DNA from: Trifolium pratense
Taxonomy: Eukaryota; Streptophyta; Magnoliopsida; Fabales; Fabaceae
NCBI RefSeq assembly: GCF_020283565.1
Contig: NC_060061.1
Span: 14,545,362-14,609,361 of the forward strand
Direction of reading: 5' to 3'
DNA length: 64,000 bases
In this document: piece after piece, positions 36,402 through 48,189 of the stretch
How positions within the stretch are numbered: position 1 is the stretch's first letter
Layout of the letters: every line of letters begins with the position of its first letter
Made by a program: the position numbers and the translations under genes
The notes under the pieces: model-generated
Seen by the model: only the letters and a program-made list of their open reading frames with translations
Database searches by the model: none
What the model was told of the DNA's origin: nothing

Positions 36402-36865
36402 CTTATTACCAAATACTTCTCATTTTATCAAACAAACTTATAAGCTAGTCCAATAAGCTATAAACCAATTTTGTTGTCTTACCAAACACACCCTTAATCT
36501 CAAAAGAAGTGGGGAAAAAAGTTGTCTCAAAATTTGCCACAAAATAATATTTTGAAAATAAATATATTTTTTTGTTTTTGTTTTTAACTAATGTATCGGG
36601 GACATCTATTAACATACCTTATACTAATGACATATTTAAAATTAAAAATAAGGCCAATGTTGAACCATGTCCCAAAACACAGTTAAACATATTAATAAAA
36701 AAATTTCATCTTAAAACTCGTGCATTTAATATCTTAAAATATAACAAGTTATCTTTTTACGATTAATTTGATTTAATTTCTTTTTTTAGTATGATTAACC
36801 AGGTCGCTGTATAGCACCCTAAACATAATAATTTGAATGCATGCTAAAAATCTTGGTATCAAACA

Positions 36866-36875
36866 CTATATATTT
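36866..36875 (+). promoter_or_regulatory. TATA box of the ABCG pseudogene copy
   Basis: CTATATATTT lies 43 bp before the ATG at 36909. The same motif is at the same distance in the intact paralog (58226-58235), and the surrounding AAACACT and CTTTAGACAAATTCTTA are shared. Confidence 0.6.
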
Positions 36876-38668
36876 GCTAGACTTTAGACAAATTCTTATA
36901 CATTTACAATGTCTTCCCTTATTTCAGCTGACTCTAATAATATTGTAGAGATTGAAGCAAGTAGCAGAGAGAAGGTATCAAGCAATAAAGGAGGAGAAGA
37001 AGAGAATGGAATTAGTTTGACATGGAAGGATCTATGGGTGACTGTTGCTGCTTCTTCTTCAAAAGGAAAGATGAAAGAAAGCAAATCAATTCTTGATGGT
37101 CTAACTGGTTATGCAAAACCAGGTCAACTTTTGGCCATAATGGGTCCTTCTGGTTGTGGAAAATCTACACTTCTTGATGCTTTAGCAGGTACATACATAA
37201 TACTAGTAAACAGAACACAGTTTGCTGTAGCAGCAGGGTATTTTTTTTTCCTCGTTTTTCACCACCAGTATCCGGTCCATCGGACTGTTTAATCTAGTTC
37301 GGGAGTCAGTATGGCATGTGATGTGATTCAATTCTTCATTAGGTTTCAATGCATGTTGTAGTCTTTTTATTTGAAGTATGCATGTTGTAGTCATTGAACA
37401 AGTTAAAATATGATATTATATTACAGGGAGATTAGGTTCTAACACAAGACAATCAGGGGAGATTCTGATCAATGGCAACAAACAAGCATTGGCTTATGGA
37501 TCCTCGGTATAAAATCTAGAATTCCTTAACAAAAACAAATTGTAAATAAACTACTCATTATGTAACAAAATATAAGTAAAAATACTCTAAAAAATCAAGT
37601 GTCTTTTATCTGATTTTTTATAATTACTAGTATCCGGCCCACCGGACCGCCTAATCTGGTTCGGGGGTAAGTTTTGGCTTCAAGTGGTTCCAACCCCCTC
37701 CCGATTGCAGTTGCTGGAGATCTTTGATCTGAATTTTGAACCAAATACATTTGATTTTTTGGACCTCGCTGCTTATATTTTATTACGGACCCAGTAGTTA
37801 GTTAGTCCATTAACCATTCTTTCAATTGATAATTGTATGTGATCTCACACAGGCATATGTCACACAAAATGATACATTATTAGGAACCTTAACTGTTAAA
37901 GAAGCAGTGTACTATTCAGCTCAACTTCAATTACCTGACACAATGTCAAAGCAAGAGAAGAAAGAGAGAGCTGACTTTACAATCAAGGAAATGGGTCTAC
38001 AAGATGCAATTAACACAAGAATTGGAGGATGGGGTGTTAAAGGCATAAGTGGTGGTCAAAAAAGAAGAGTGAGCATTTGCATTGAGATCATAACACATCC
38101 AAGGCTTCTGTTTCTTGATGAACCAACAAAGTGGACTTGATAGTGCTGCTTCTTACTATGTCATGAAAAGAATAGTTTCCTTGAACAAAAAAGATGGAAT
38201 TCAAAGGACTATTATTGCCTCAATCCATCAACCAGTACTGAAGTTTTTCAACTTTTCCATAATCTTTGTCTTTTATCTTTAGGTAAAACTATTTACTTTG
38301 GACCTGCTTCTGCTGCATCTGAGGTTAGGAACTAAACCAATTTTGTATCCATTATCATAAAATTTTATGTTAGTTTTCAATTATCATTGTTGACCACTGA
38401 CTTGGTGATTAATGTTGTTTTTGTTTCAATGTAGTTTTTTGCTTCAAATGGTTTTCCTTGTCCTCCTCTCCAAAATCCATCTGATCATTTACTTAAAACT
38501 ATAAACAAGGATTTTGATCAGGTAAGTTGATTAAGCAACAATAGAATTGATTTATAGTTTCATAGACTCCTTCTTCATCATTAGTATCATGGTTATCAAT
38601 ATCTTTCGATACATACGAGACATATCTAAATTCGATACAAAGTTGAGCTCAGTTGATATGAATCCTTA

Positions 38669-40033
38669 GAGTGGGTTTGGATGAGAGATTCTAGAAATTC
38701 AAGGGATTTTAAATACTAGGTAATTCAATTGATTCAATTGAATTCCCTTGATTTTCAAATTCTAGTGTTTGGATAAAGTGTTGAAATTCCATCAATTGTA
38801 AAATTCTTTGCTTGGATAATGTAACTGAATTTCCTTCATTTAATTTTATTTATTTTAATAAAATCGACCATAAACCCAAAAATTGGCGGAAAAACCTAAA
38901 ATCGGTCAAAAACCATAAATCGGCTGAAAAACCTAAAATCGACCAGAACCCCTAAAATCGATATAAACTCTAAAATCGGCTGAAAACCCAAAAAAATAAT
39001 CGAAAACCCAAAAATCGACCCTAAACCCAAAAAATCGGCCGAAAAACCTAAAATCGGCAAAAAACCCAAAAATCGACTATAAACCCTAAAATCGACCGAA
39101 AAACGAAAAATCGACCGAAAAACCCAAAAATCGACTATAAACCCTAATATCGGCCGAAAAATGGGTTTATAGTCAATTTTAGGTTTTTCGGCCGATTTTG
39201 GGGTTTATAGCCGATTTCAGGATTTTGGCTCGATTTTAGGTTTTCGGCCGAGTTTTTTGGGTTTAGGGACGGTTTTAGATTCTTCGGCCGATTTTTTGGA
39301 TGTTGGCCGATTTTGGGTTTTCGGTCGATTTTTTGGGTTTTCGTCGATTTTTTGGGTTTTCCGCCGATTTTAGGGTTTATAGTCGATTTTTGGAATTTTG
39401 GCCGATTTTAGGGTTTTCTGCCGATCTTTCGGGTTGCCGGCCGATTTTAGGGTTTATAGTCGATTTTTTGGATTTTTTCCGATTTTAGGTTTTCGGCCGA
39501 TTTTTTGGGTTTTCGGCCGATTTTAGGGTTTATAGTCGATTTTTTGGATTTTGGCCGATTTTTTGGGTTTTCGGCCGATTTTTTGGGTTTTCAGCCGATT
39601 TTAGAGTTTATAGTCAATTTTTGGAATTTTGGCCGATTTTAGGTTTTTCTGCTGATTTTTTGGGTTTTCGGCCAATTTTTGGGTTTATAGTCGATTTTTG
39701 GGCTTTTGGCCGATTTTAGGTTTTTTCTGCCGATTTTTTGGATTTTCGGCCGATTTAGCGTTTATCGTCGATTTTAGGTTTTTCGGCTAATTTTAGGTTT
39801 TACGATCAATTAGTAATTTTTAAAAGTTTATAGAGAGAAAGAATTTCAAATTCTTTGGTTTTAGGTGTCATTTTGAAATTCTCTAAATTTAACTTGAACA
39901 AAATCCTTCATAAATTTCCATCATTTTGAAAATTCTTCAAATTATCATCCAAACAATGGAATTCACCTCAAATCATTTAAATTCCCTCAAAACATTACTT
40001 TACCTCCAAAAATTCCCCCATCCAAACACACTC
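38669..40033. mobile_element. Harbinger-type element carrying an orientation-switching minisatellite
   Basis: Ends GAGTGGGTTTGGATGAGAG and ATCCAAACACACTC are flanked by TTA at 38666-38668 and 40034-40036. Subterminal segments contain AATTCAAGGGATTT and TTTAAATTCCCTC. The 900-bp core is the minisatellite at 38860-39800. It lies in intron 4 of the ABCG pseudogene and is absent from the same intron of the paralog (60955-61070). There is no transposase. Confidence 0.85.
38860..39800. repeat. Minisatellite that inverts at about 39165
   Basis: Left of 39165 the repeat unit reads roughly AAACCCTAAAATCGGCCGAA; right of it the reverse complement dominates (TCGGCCGATTTTAGGGTTTA, often followed by TAGTCGATTTTT). 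Unit length is about 24-45 bp with many variants. The left arm is about 300 bp and the right about 630 bp. The array contains many AAACCCTAA / TTAGGGTTT motifs, identical to the plant telomere-box core. Open frames inside it are artefacts of the repeat. Confidence 0.9.
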
Positions 40034-40249
40034 TTAGTGTGCAACTATTTTGCACATGGACCTCGATTCACTATGATGAATGAAAAATCTACAGTTTGAA
40101 AGAGAGTAAAATGAATCATTACCTAAATTTAGTGAATCCAAGCACTTATGTTTACTTAAAGATGTCTTTTTTCTTAGTAAAAAATCTTACGATTCACAAT
40201 AAGATTCAACTCATGATTCAGAAAATAGTTCTTCCGGTTAACAATATGA

Positions 40250-40515
40250 GTCTCGATTTGGTAGCCACCACCGTTGCGGCTGCTCAACGGCATTCGCCAC
40301 GTGACCACCTTTGTCTGGAAGACTTTCAACCCAAGGATCATGTCTAACCCTTCGTCAAACCATCAACTGTGATACAATTGTTGGGTCACGAGGGGGCAGC
40401 CAGGGGATCATCCACATTGAGCTTAAGAGCAACTATACAAGTGAGTTGGACACCACATCTTACCCAAAACCTTAAGTCATTAGGTTTATAAGTCACCTCA
40501 CACTTGCCACAATAG
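40250..40515 (-). mobile_element. Remnant of the 15112-15663 TRIM family
   Basis: Positions 40381-40515 resemble the TRIM LTR (TTGTTGGGTCACGAGGGGGC, AAGTGAGTTGGACACCACA, AAAACCTTAAG). The 130 bp before it resemble the internal region and end near a degenerate primer-binding site (GTGATACAATTG). The other LTR is missing. Confidence 0.75.
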
Positions 40516-40956
40516 GTACATACATAATAGTATTTTGCATAAATTAGACAAATCATTTTGATTTACGTTTCTATGCTAGGATATTGAAATGGATTTAGCA
40601 GAGATCAGCAGAACAATTTCCACAGTGTTGATAGTTGTATATGTGACTTTGGGCTTAGCTTGCATTGGGCCTAGTATGTGTCAAGCCCATTTGTGTTGCT
40701 TGTGTGCCAAGCTATATAAGCCAAGCTTTGTAATCACTTTGCTAATCAATGAGTAACAATTGAGTTGGTTACAACAAACTTTTTCAGTTACAACAAGTGG
40801 TATCTAGAGCCTTTCAATAGGGCCTAGCTCCAAGAACCGCAGTTTTGGAGTTGTAACCGTTTTCCACCGCCGTAACGGTTGTTCTTTTCTTTCTTCTCCG
40901 GCGAAGCATCGCCTTATCTGCAATTTCTTTCTTTTCTTCAGCTTCTTGATTCAACA

Positions 40957-43900
40957 ATGGCAGAACAATCGCACTATCTGCAGCCTACAGTTCCCAAATT
41001 TGATGGATATTACGAGCATTGGTCAATGCTCATGGAGAATTTGCTTCGATCAAAGGAGTTTTGGTCGTTAATTGAGAATGGTGTTAGCATAGCACCAGCA
41101 AACGCAACTGCAGAACAAGTGCGTCTTGCAAATGAAAGCAAACTCAATGATCTCAAGGTAAAGAATTATCTCTTCCAATCCATTGATCGCACAATAATGG
41201 AGACTATACTCAATCGAGAAACTGCAAAGGATATTTGGGAAGCTATGAAGAGAAAGTATCAAGGCACAACGAAGGTGAAAAGGGCTCAGTTGCAAGCAAT
41301 TAGGCGTGAATTTGAACTACTAGAGATGAAAGAAAGTGAATCTGTGGATGAGTACTTTTCAAGAACACTAACAATAGCAAATCGCATGACAGCTAGTGGT
41401 GAAACTGTGCAGCAAGTCACCATAGTGGAAAAGATACTGAGATCTTTAGCTCCAAGATTCAACTATGTTGTGTGCTCCATTGAGCAATCTACCAATGTGG
41501 CTGAACTATCAGTTGAGGAACTGCAGAGTAGCCTTTTGGTACAAGAACAAAGAATGCGTGGTCAACAAGAAAGTAGTGTTGAACAAGCACTTAAAATTTC
41601 CAATGGTGGAAGAGGTGCTGGTAATGGAAGAGGTAGAGGTCGAGGTAGAGGGAGAGGTGGCAGAGGTAGGCAAAATTTGGAGACTATTGAATGCTTCAAA
41701 TGTCATAAACTAGGTCATTATCAAAATTCTTGTCCAGATTGGGGAGACAATGTCAACTACACTGAATTCTATGAAGAAAAAGAAACCTTATTAATGGCAA
41801 GAACTGATAAAGATCATGAGATTAGAGAAGAAATTTGGTACTTAGACACAGGCTGCAGCAACCATATGATTGGTCAAAAAGACTGGTTATATGATTTTGA
41901 TTCTTCATTCAAAGATTCAGTGAAATTAGGTAATGATACCAAGATGTCTGTCATGGGAAAGGGTAATGTGAAACTTTTCATCAATGGAAAGATTCATGTA
42001 ATTACCATGTATACTATCTCCCAGGCCTCACCACAAATCTGCTAAATGTTGGGCAACTGCAAGAAAAGAAAGTAACTGTTGTGTTCAAAGATAATATGTG
42101 CAAGGGATATCATGATGAAAATGGTTTGATATTCTCTACTCAAATGACTGCAAATAGAATGTTTCTAATTTCAGCACCAGTCATAATGCCAATGTGTATG
42201 CAATTCTCCAAACAAGAAAGAACTCAGTTGTGGCACAATAGATATGGACATTTGAGTGTGAATGGCCTGAAATTACTAACCAAACTTGATATGGTCAATG
42301 GTTTGCCTGAATTAGAAGATATGGAAGGAAGATGCACGGATTGCTTGTCAGGCAAGCAACAAAGAGAAGCAATTCCAAAGCAGGCAAAATGGAGAGCCAC
42401 TGAAAAACTTCAACTGATACATTCTGATATCTGTGGACCTATAAATCCAAGCTCTAATGGAGGAAAAAGGTACTTTATAACCTTTACAGATGATTATAGT
42501 AGAAAGACTTGGGTTTATTTGCTGAAAGAAAAATCAGAAGCTTTTGAAAATTTCAAAAATTTTAAAGCATTAGTTGAAAATGAGAGTGGTAACAAGATAC
42601 AATGCTTGAGGACTGACAGAGGAGGTGAATATACCTCCAATGCTTTTGATGAATTTTGCACCTCTCAAGGCATTAAAAGACAACTCACTGCAGCCTACAC
42701 TCCACAGCAAAATGGAGTGTCTGAAAGAAAAAATAGAACACTCTTGAACATAGTTAGAAGCATGCTAGCTAGTAGAAATGTACCAAAAAGGTTTTGGCCT
42801 GAAGCAGTAAAATGGAGTACACATATTATGAATAGAAGCCCAACTGTGTCAGTCAAGAATATGACTCCTGAAGAATGTTGGAGTGGTATTAAACCATCTG
42901 TTGCACATTTCAGGGTATTTGGATGCATTGCTTTTGCTCATGTACCAGATAGTCAAAGGAAGAAATTGGACAACAAAAGCATCAAATGTGTTCATTTAGG
43001 CATAAGTGATGAATCAAAGGCCTACAAGCTGTACAATCCAGTTGATAAAAAGGTAATAATAAGCAGAGATGTTGTATTTGATGAATCAAAAGCATGGAAT
43101 TGGGACAATAAGCTGAAAGAAAGTGATGGAAATGAAGTTCTAGTTGACTCTGATGAAATCACAGCTACTATTGATGAACCTGTTGAGCCTCAGGTTACTC
43201 ATGAACCTCATGATCCTCCCTTGTCCAGCTCAGATATGGACATTGGATATGAGAGTACAGATGCAGAAGATGAAAGTTCGGATGAAAACACTACAAGAAA
43301 AACATGATTTATTGGGGGCCAAAAACCATCATAAAGTGCTCAAAACCGCCAAAAAGTAACTATTTACTGGCGGCCAAAATACGCCAGAAAATTGCTCGTT
43401 GGTAAATTTATTGGCGGCCTAAACCGCCAGTACACATATTTATTGGCGGCCTAAGCCGCCACTTTGTAAAAGCAGTATTTTTGAATTTATTGACGGTCTG
43501 GACCGCCACAAACCAAAAGCTGTAACATTGATAAATTTATTAAGGGCCAGAGCCGCCACTAACTAAAAGTAACGTTAAAAAAAACAATTATGTATTGAAT
43601 TTATTTTATTTATTATTTTATAAACAGATTTATTTATATTTAATAATTTTAAAGAAAAGTTTATCATCATCATCCTGTGAAATAGCTGGCAACTTTCACC
43701 TTTACTATTTTAATTTCTTCAAAGAAAAGTTCATAAGTTCATCTCCTCAGTATCTTCAAATCTTCATCGCCACCCCTCAGTCTCAAATTCTTTGATCTCC
43801 TCTTCTTCAACCAAAGCAATTTTATGAAGAATTGGCTTGAGGATGACAAACACAAAAATTGGGTTTGCAGAAATTGTAGATCGAAGATGAATATGAACAT

Positions 43901-46397
43901 AGTGAGAAGCATCGATCCATTCGTGGTGTTGGAGAAACTGGGTTTGCAGAAACTGGGTTCTTTTTTCTAGAAAGAAATTCACCTTTTTAGATCTAAAGTT
44001 GTGTTGTTTGATTTTGATCAAAATTGTTTTTGGGTTTGTTTGAAGGAGATGTTTATGGGTTTGATTTTGATTCTATCAAATTGTGTTTGAAATATTTATG
44101 ATGTTATTGTTGAATGGTGTAAGAGGCTTTGTTTTGAGAAATCAGTGAAAGAGGAACAGGAATAGGAATCAAACGAGAACAAGGGGAAAGAGGCTTTGTT
44201 TTATAGATTATTCATGGTGTGTTTTTTTTTTTTTTTGAATGCTGCAAAATATTTATTAAAGAGGTATCTATGCACAAGATGTGCAAAAGAAGTTCAAAAA
44301 AGAAATACAAATCGCAGCACAAAAACAGAAGATAAGAAGGAAACTATGAGTCAAGAAGAGGGAATGGTGGTGATTGTGTTATGCTTTTTTCTTAGTCTTT
44401 GGTGGTCAATTCGTGCATTTCTTTTTTTAATTTCTAAACATTTTGCGGCGGCTTAAGCCGCCAGTATGTTATGGACGATTTATTGGCGGTTTGGGCCGTC
44501 ACTATATGGAACAGTATAGTCAATTTACTGGCGGTTTAGACCGTCACTAAATTACTGGCGGCCTAAGCCGCCACTAAGTTATACGTCCTTTAAAAAATAT
44601 TATTTTTTAATTTTGTGAGGGTTTTTTCTCACTTACTGGCGGTTTAGGCCGCCAATAACTTACTGAGGGCTTAAACCCTCAATAAGTGTTATTTGAATCC
44701 GCCAATAAATTGAGGTATTCTTGTAGTGAAATGGTAATCAACTGGAGCCTAGAATAAGGAGACTTCCAAGTCACTTCAAAGACTTTGTGATGGGTGCAGA
44801 GATTGACAATGAGCAAGAATTGCAGAATTTGGCTGTCTATAGCAGTAGTGAAGATCCATGCACTCATGATGAGGCTTGCAAGCATCAAGTTTGGAAAGAT
44901 GCTATGGATGCTGAGATAAAAGCTATAGAAGACAATAACACTTGGGAATTGTCAGTCTTACCTGAAGGGATGAAAGCAATTGGAGTGAAATGGATTTATA
45001 AAACAAAGTATAATGAAATGGGTCAAATTGACAAACACAAGGCAAGATTAGTAGCTAAAGGCTACACTCAGAAGTATGGTATAGACTATAGTGAGGTCTT
45101 TGCACCTGTTGCCAGATGGGAAACCATTAGAACAGTGCTAGCTTTGGCTGCAAGCAAGGGATGATGTGTCTACCAGCTAGATGTAAAGAGTGCATTCTTA
45201 CATGGTGAGTTGACTGAAGACATCTATGTAGAACAACCAGCAGGTTATCTAAAGAGTGACAGTAAGCAGGTGTATAAGTTGAGAAAAGCTTTGTATGGAC
45301 TTAAACAAGCCCCTAGAGCCTGGTATAGCAAGATTGAAGCTCACTTTTTAAGTGAAAAATTTGAAAAGTGTCCTGTTGAACACACTTTGTTTGTCAAGAA
45401 GGTAGATAATAATGATGGTATTCTCATTGTTAGTATATATGTAGATGATCTAATTGTCACTGGTAACAATCTAGTTCACATCAATACCTTCAAGCAATCA
45501 ATGATGAATAGATTTACAATGTCAGATTTGGGAAAAATGAAGTACTTTTTAGGAGTGGAGGTTTGTCAAACTGATGATGGAATTTTCATCCATCAGATGA
45601 AATATGCTTCTGAGATACTAAGCAAGTTTGGCATGGAGAACTGTAATGCAGTAAGTAGTCCAATTGTGCCTGGTTGCAAGTTGGTGAAAAATGAAACAGG
45701 AAAAGCAAGTGATGAGAAAAGATACAAGCAGATAGTTGGTAGCCTGATGTATTTGCTAGCAACAAGACCTGATTTGGCCTTCTCAGTGTGTCTTGTAGCT
45801 AGATTTATGGATAGACCAACAGAGATTCATGAAGCTGCATTGAAAAGAATCTTGAGATATGTTAAAGGGACAGCTGGTTATGGAGTGTTGTACAAGAAAA
45901 CTAGTGATGAACTGCAGTTAAGTGCTTGGACTGACTCAGACTATGCTGGAGATCTAGATGATAGGAAGAGTACATCTGGATATTTGTTTATGCTTGGAAG
46001 TGGTGCCATTTCTTGGTCTTCAAGAAAGCAACCTATAGTAACTCTGTCTACTACTGAAGCAGAATTTGTTGCAGCAGCCTCCTGCTCATGCCAGTGTGTT
46101 TGGCTTGGTAATGTGTTGAAGCATCTAAGGATAAGTCAGAAGAATACAACCATCATCAACTGTGATAACAGTTCTTCAATCAAGCTTTCAAAAAACCCTA
46201 TTTTACATGGCAGATGTAAACATATTGATGTCAGATTTCACTTCCTTAGAGATCTTGCAAAGGATGGCATCATTGAGCTGGTTCACTGCAGAACTCAAGA
46301 CCAGCTTGCTGACATTATGACAAAACCATTGAAGCTTGATACATTCTGTGACCTTAGAAGCAAAATGGGAATGGCAGATTTTGTATGCTTAACCTGA
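40957..46397 (+). pseudogene. Copia Gag-Pol polyprotein, interrupted
   Basis: Domains in order: Gag (from the ATG at 40957), a zinc knuckle CFKCHKLGHYQNSC at about 41692, protease DTGCSNHM at about 41848, the pre-integrase zinc region and integrase (HSDICGPI, RTDRGGEYTSNAF, TPQQNGVSERKNR) at 42220-42950, reverse transcriptase with YVDDLIVTG at about 45440, and RNase H (WTDSDYAGDLDDRKSTSGY) at 45930-46100. Three breaks disable it: a one-base frameshift near 42005-42015 after the protease, the CACTA element at 43289-44728, and a TGA at 45162-45164 where the family normally has Trp before the VYQLDVKSAFLHG block. The reading frame is otherwise open, consistent with a young insertion that decayed recently. 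Confidence 0.93.
43289..44728. mobile_element. Non-autonomous CACTA element inside copia
   Basis: The ends CACTACAAGAAAAAC and TATTCTTGTAGTG are flanked by AAA at 43286-43288 and 44729-44731. Both subterminal regions are built of GC-rich palindromic units such as GGCGGCCTAAGCCGCCA and GGCGGTTTAGGCCGCCA. The core (43560-44450) has no transposase. At 44221-44335 there is a T-run followed by sequence like the minus-strand tail of the LINE at 20284-20811, a probable further insertion. The element splits the copia polyprotein between integrase and reverse transcriptase. Confidence 0.9.
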
Positions 46398-47781
46398 TGT
46401 TTAGTATTTTGTGTATAAACTGATTTTTAGTATTTGTGTTTGTAGAAATCAGTTTAAGGGAGGGTATGTTGATAGTTGTATATGTGACTTTAGGCTTAGC
46501 TTGCATTGGGCCTAGTATGTGTCAAGCCCATTTGTGTTGCTTGTGTGCCAAGCTATATAAGCCAAGCTTTGTAATCACTTTGCTAATCAATGAGTAACAA
46601 TTGAGTTGGTTACAACAAACTTTTTCAGTTACAACACACAGAACAAGCAATTGGTATCCTTGTGAGCTCATATGAATCATCTGAAAGAAACCAAGAAGTT
46701 AAAAATGAAGGAGCAATACTCTCTAATAAGGTATCTTCTAAATTTGATCTAAAGTTAATTATTATTATGTAATAAACAAAATATTGACATGAAACTTTGA
46801 TGGATGTTTTAGGATAAAAGTTCAACATACAAGAAGAAAGAACATGCTGGCTTCCTTAATCAATGCTTAGTTCTTACAAGAAGATCTTTTGTGAACATGT
46901 TTCGTGATCTTGGCTATTTCTGGTTACGCCTTGGCATATATATTGCATTGTGTATAAGTTCAGCAACTATCTTTAATGGTTTGGATATAAGTTATGGCTC
47001 AATTCAGGTAATTAACAATGTCAAAGTATACTATATGGCTAACCTAATTAATGTTGCTTTAATTGACCTTAAATTTTGCTAATATCTTCTAATTTTGCAT
47101 ACTACTTGTTATTTTTCAGGATAGAGGTTCGTTACTTATGTGAGAAATTCTTAGGTGAGTCTTCACCTATACATTAATTATTGGGCACAACCAATTAAAT
47201 CATTACAACTCATTAACATATTAAATAATTAAAAATAATTAATTGAATATTAATAAAACAAAATCTAAACCAAATCTAGAAAAATAGGAAGAAAAAAAAA
47301 GTCATGTGTTATATTTTTTTTTCTTCTTCCAGATTGTTATTAATTTATGTTCCCTCCCAATTTTTTCAATGTGTTGCAAACACTGATATTTCTTTTTAGA
47401 AAATCAATAATTTTTTTCAGTCTTATATTTCTTGAAACGTTGGGGTTATTGAAACTATTATGGTTGAATTTGATTTTTTTTATAGAAAGTGGTCCGATTT
47501 GATAAAAAAAAATAGCGGATAGTTTTGATAAGTTAGCTTATAACGGATGAACTTATATATATTTGATTAAATTTGTAGTGTATAATAAAATTAACGAATG
47601 ATCCTGTCAAAAATAAAATAAAATTAACGATTGAATTAGTTTATAGATATGAAATGACATAAAAATAAAATATAATTAATTCATATTTAATTTTTTTCAA
47701 ATAAAAATTTGGGAGGAAAAATAATATGCTATAAGCAAAAAATTTGCACGTAAAAACAATACATTTCTTTTTTTAACAAAA

Positions 47782-48189
47782 TGCCTAATTAGTCTTTTGG
47801 TTCTTAAAGATATTTTTGGTTTCGCAATGGTCCCTTAAAGAAAAAAAGGTCTGGATTGGTCCCTTAAAGACACATATGTTTCTCAATTGGTCCTTTCCGT
47901 CAATTTTTTTATAAAAAACGTTAGTTTTCGTTGACTGAATTGTGGATGTCATTAAGTGTAAGTGGTCCACCAAAAACCTTATTAATTTTTAAAATTTTAA
48001 CCAGTGAAATTTTTTGTTATATTTGGAGTTAAAATTTAACGAAAATGACCAATATGGCAAACATATATGTCTTTAAGGGACTAATCCGGGTCTTTTTTTC
48101 TTTAAAGGAGCAATCCGGACATTTTTTTTTTTAAGCGACCATTGTGAAACCTAAAATGTCTTTAAAGGGACGAATAGACTAATTAAGCC
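47782..48189. mobile_element. MULE-type MITE nested in the outer MULE
   Basis: Inverted ends TGCCTAATTAGTC and GACTAATTAAGCC, with long subterminal complementarity (TTTCGCAATGGTCCCTTAAA and TAAGCGACCATTGTGAAAC), are flanked by TTAACAAAA at 47773-47781 and 48190-48198. Confidence 0.82.

Larger units (their letters stand above)
40626..46636 (+). mobile_element. Ty1/copia LTR retrotransposon with a nested CACTA element
   Basis: The 170-bp LTRs (40626-40795 and 46467-46636) run TGTTGATAG to TACAACA and differ at one base by my reading (GGGCTT against AGGCTT). The 5-bp TSD CACAG is at 40621-40625 and 46637-46641. A primer-binding site TGGTATCTAGAGCC follows the left LTR, and a polypurine tract AAGGGAGGGTA precedes the right LTR. 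The element sits in exon 5 of the ABCG pseudogene in the same orientation as the gene. Without the CACTA insertion it is about 4.57 kb, standard for copia. Confidence 0.95.

Noticed and set aside
36896..37084. Minus-strand open frame at ABCG exon 1, also present at 58261-58449
   Set aside because: Conserved only because the overlapping ABCG exon is conserved; it extends across the start codon into the leader and has no domain.
39300..39488. Plus-strand ORF rich in FGFSADF-like repeats
   Set aside because: It is a frame through the minisatellite in the Harbinger element; the repeat explains it fully.
43595..44456. Short ORFs inside the CACTA element, considered as transposase pieces
   Set aside because: None shows En/Spm transposase motifs; one is read through a T-run of a probable LINE tail.
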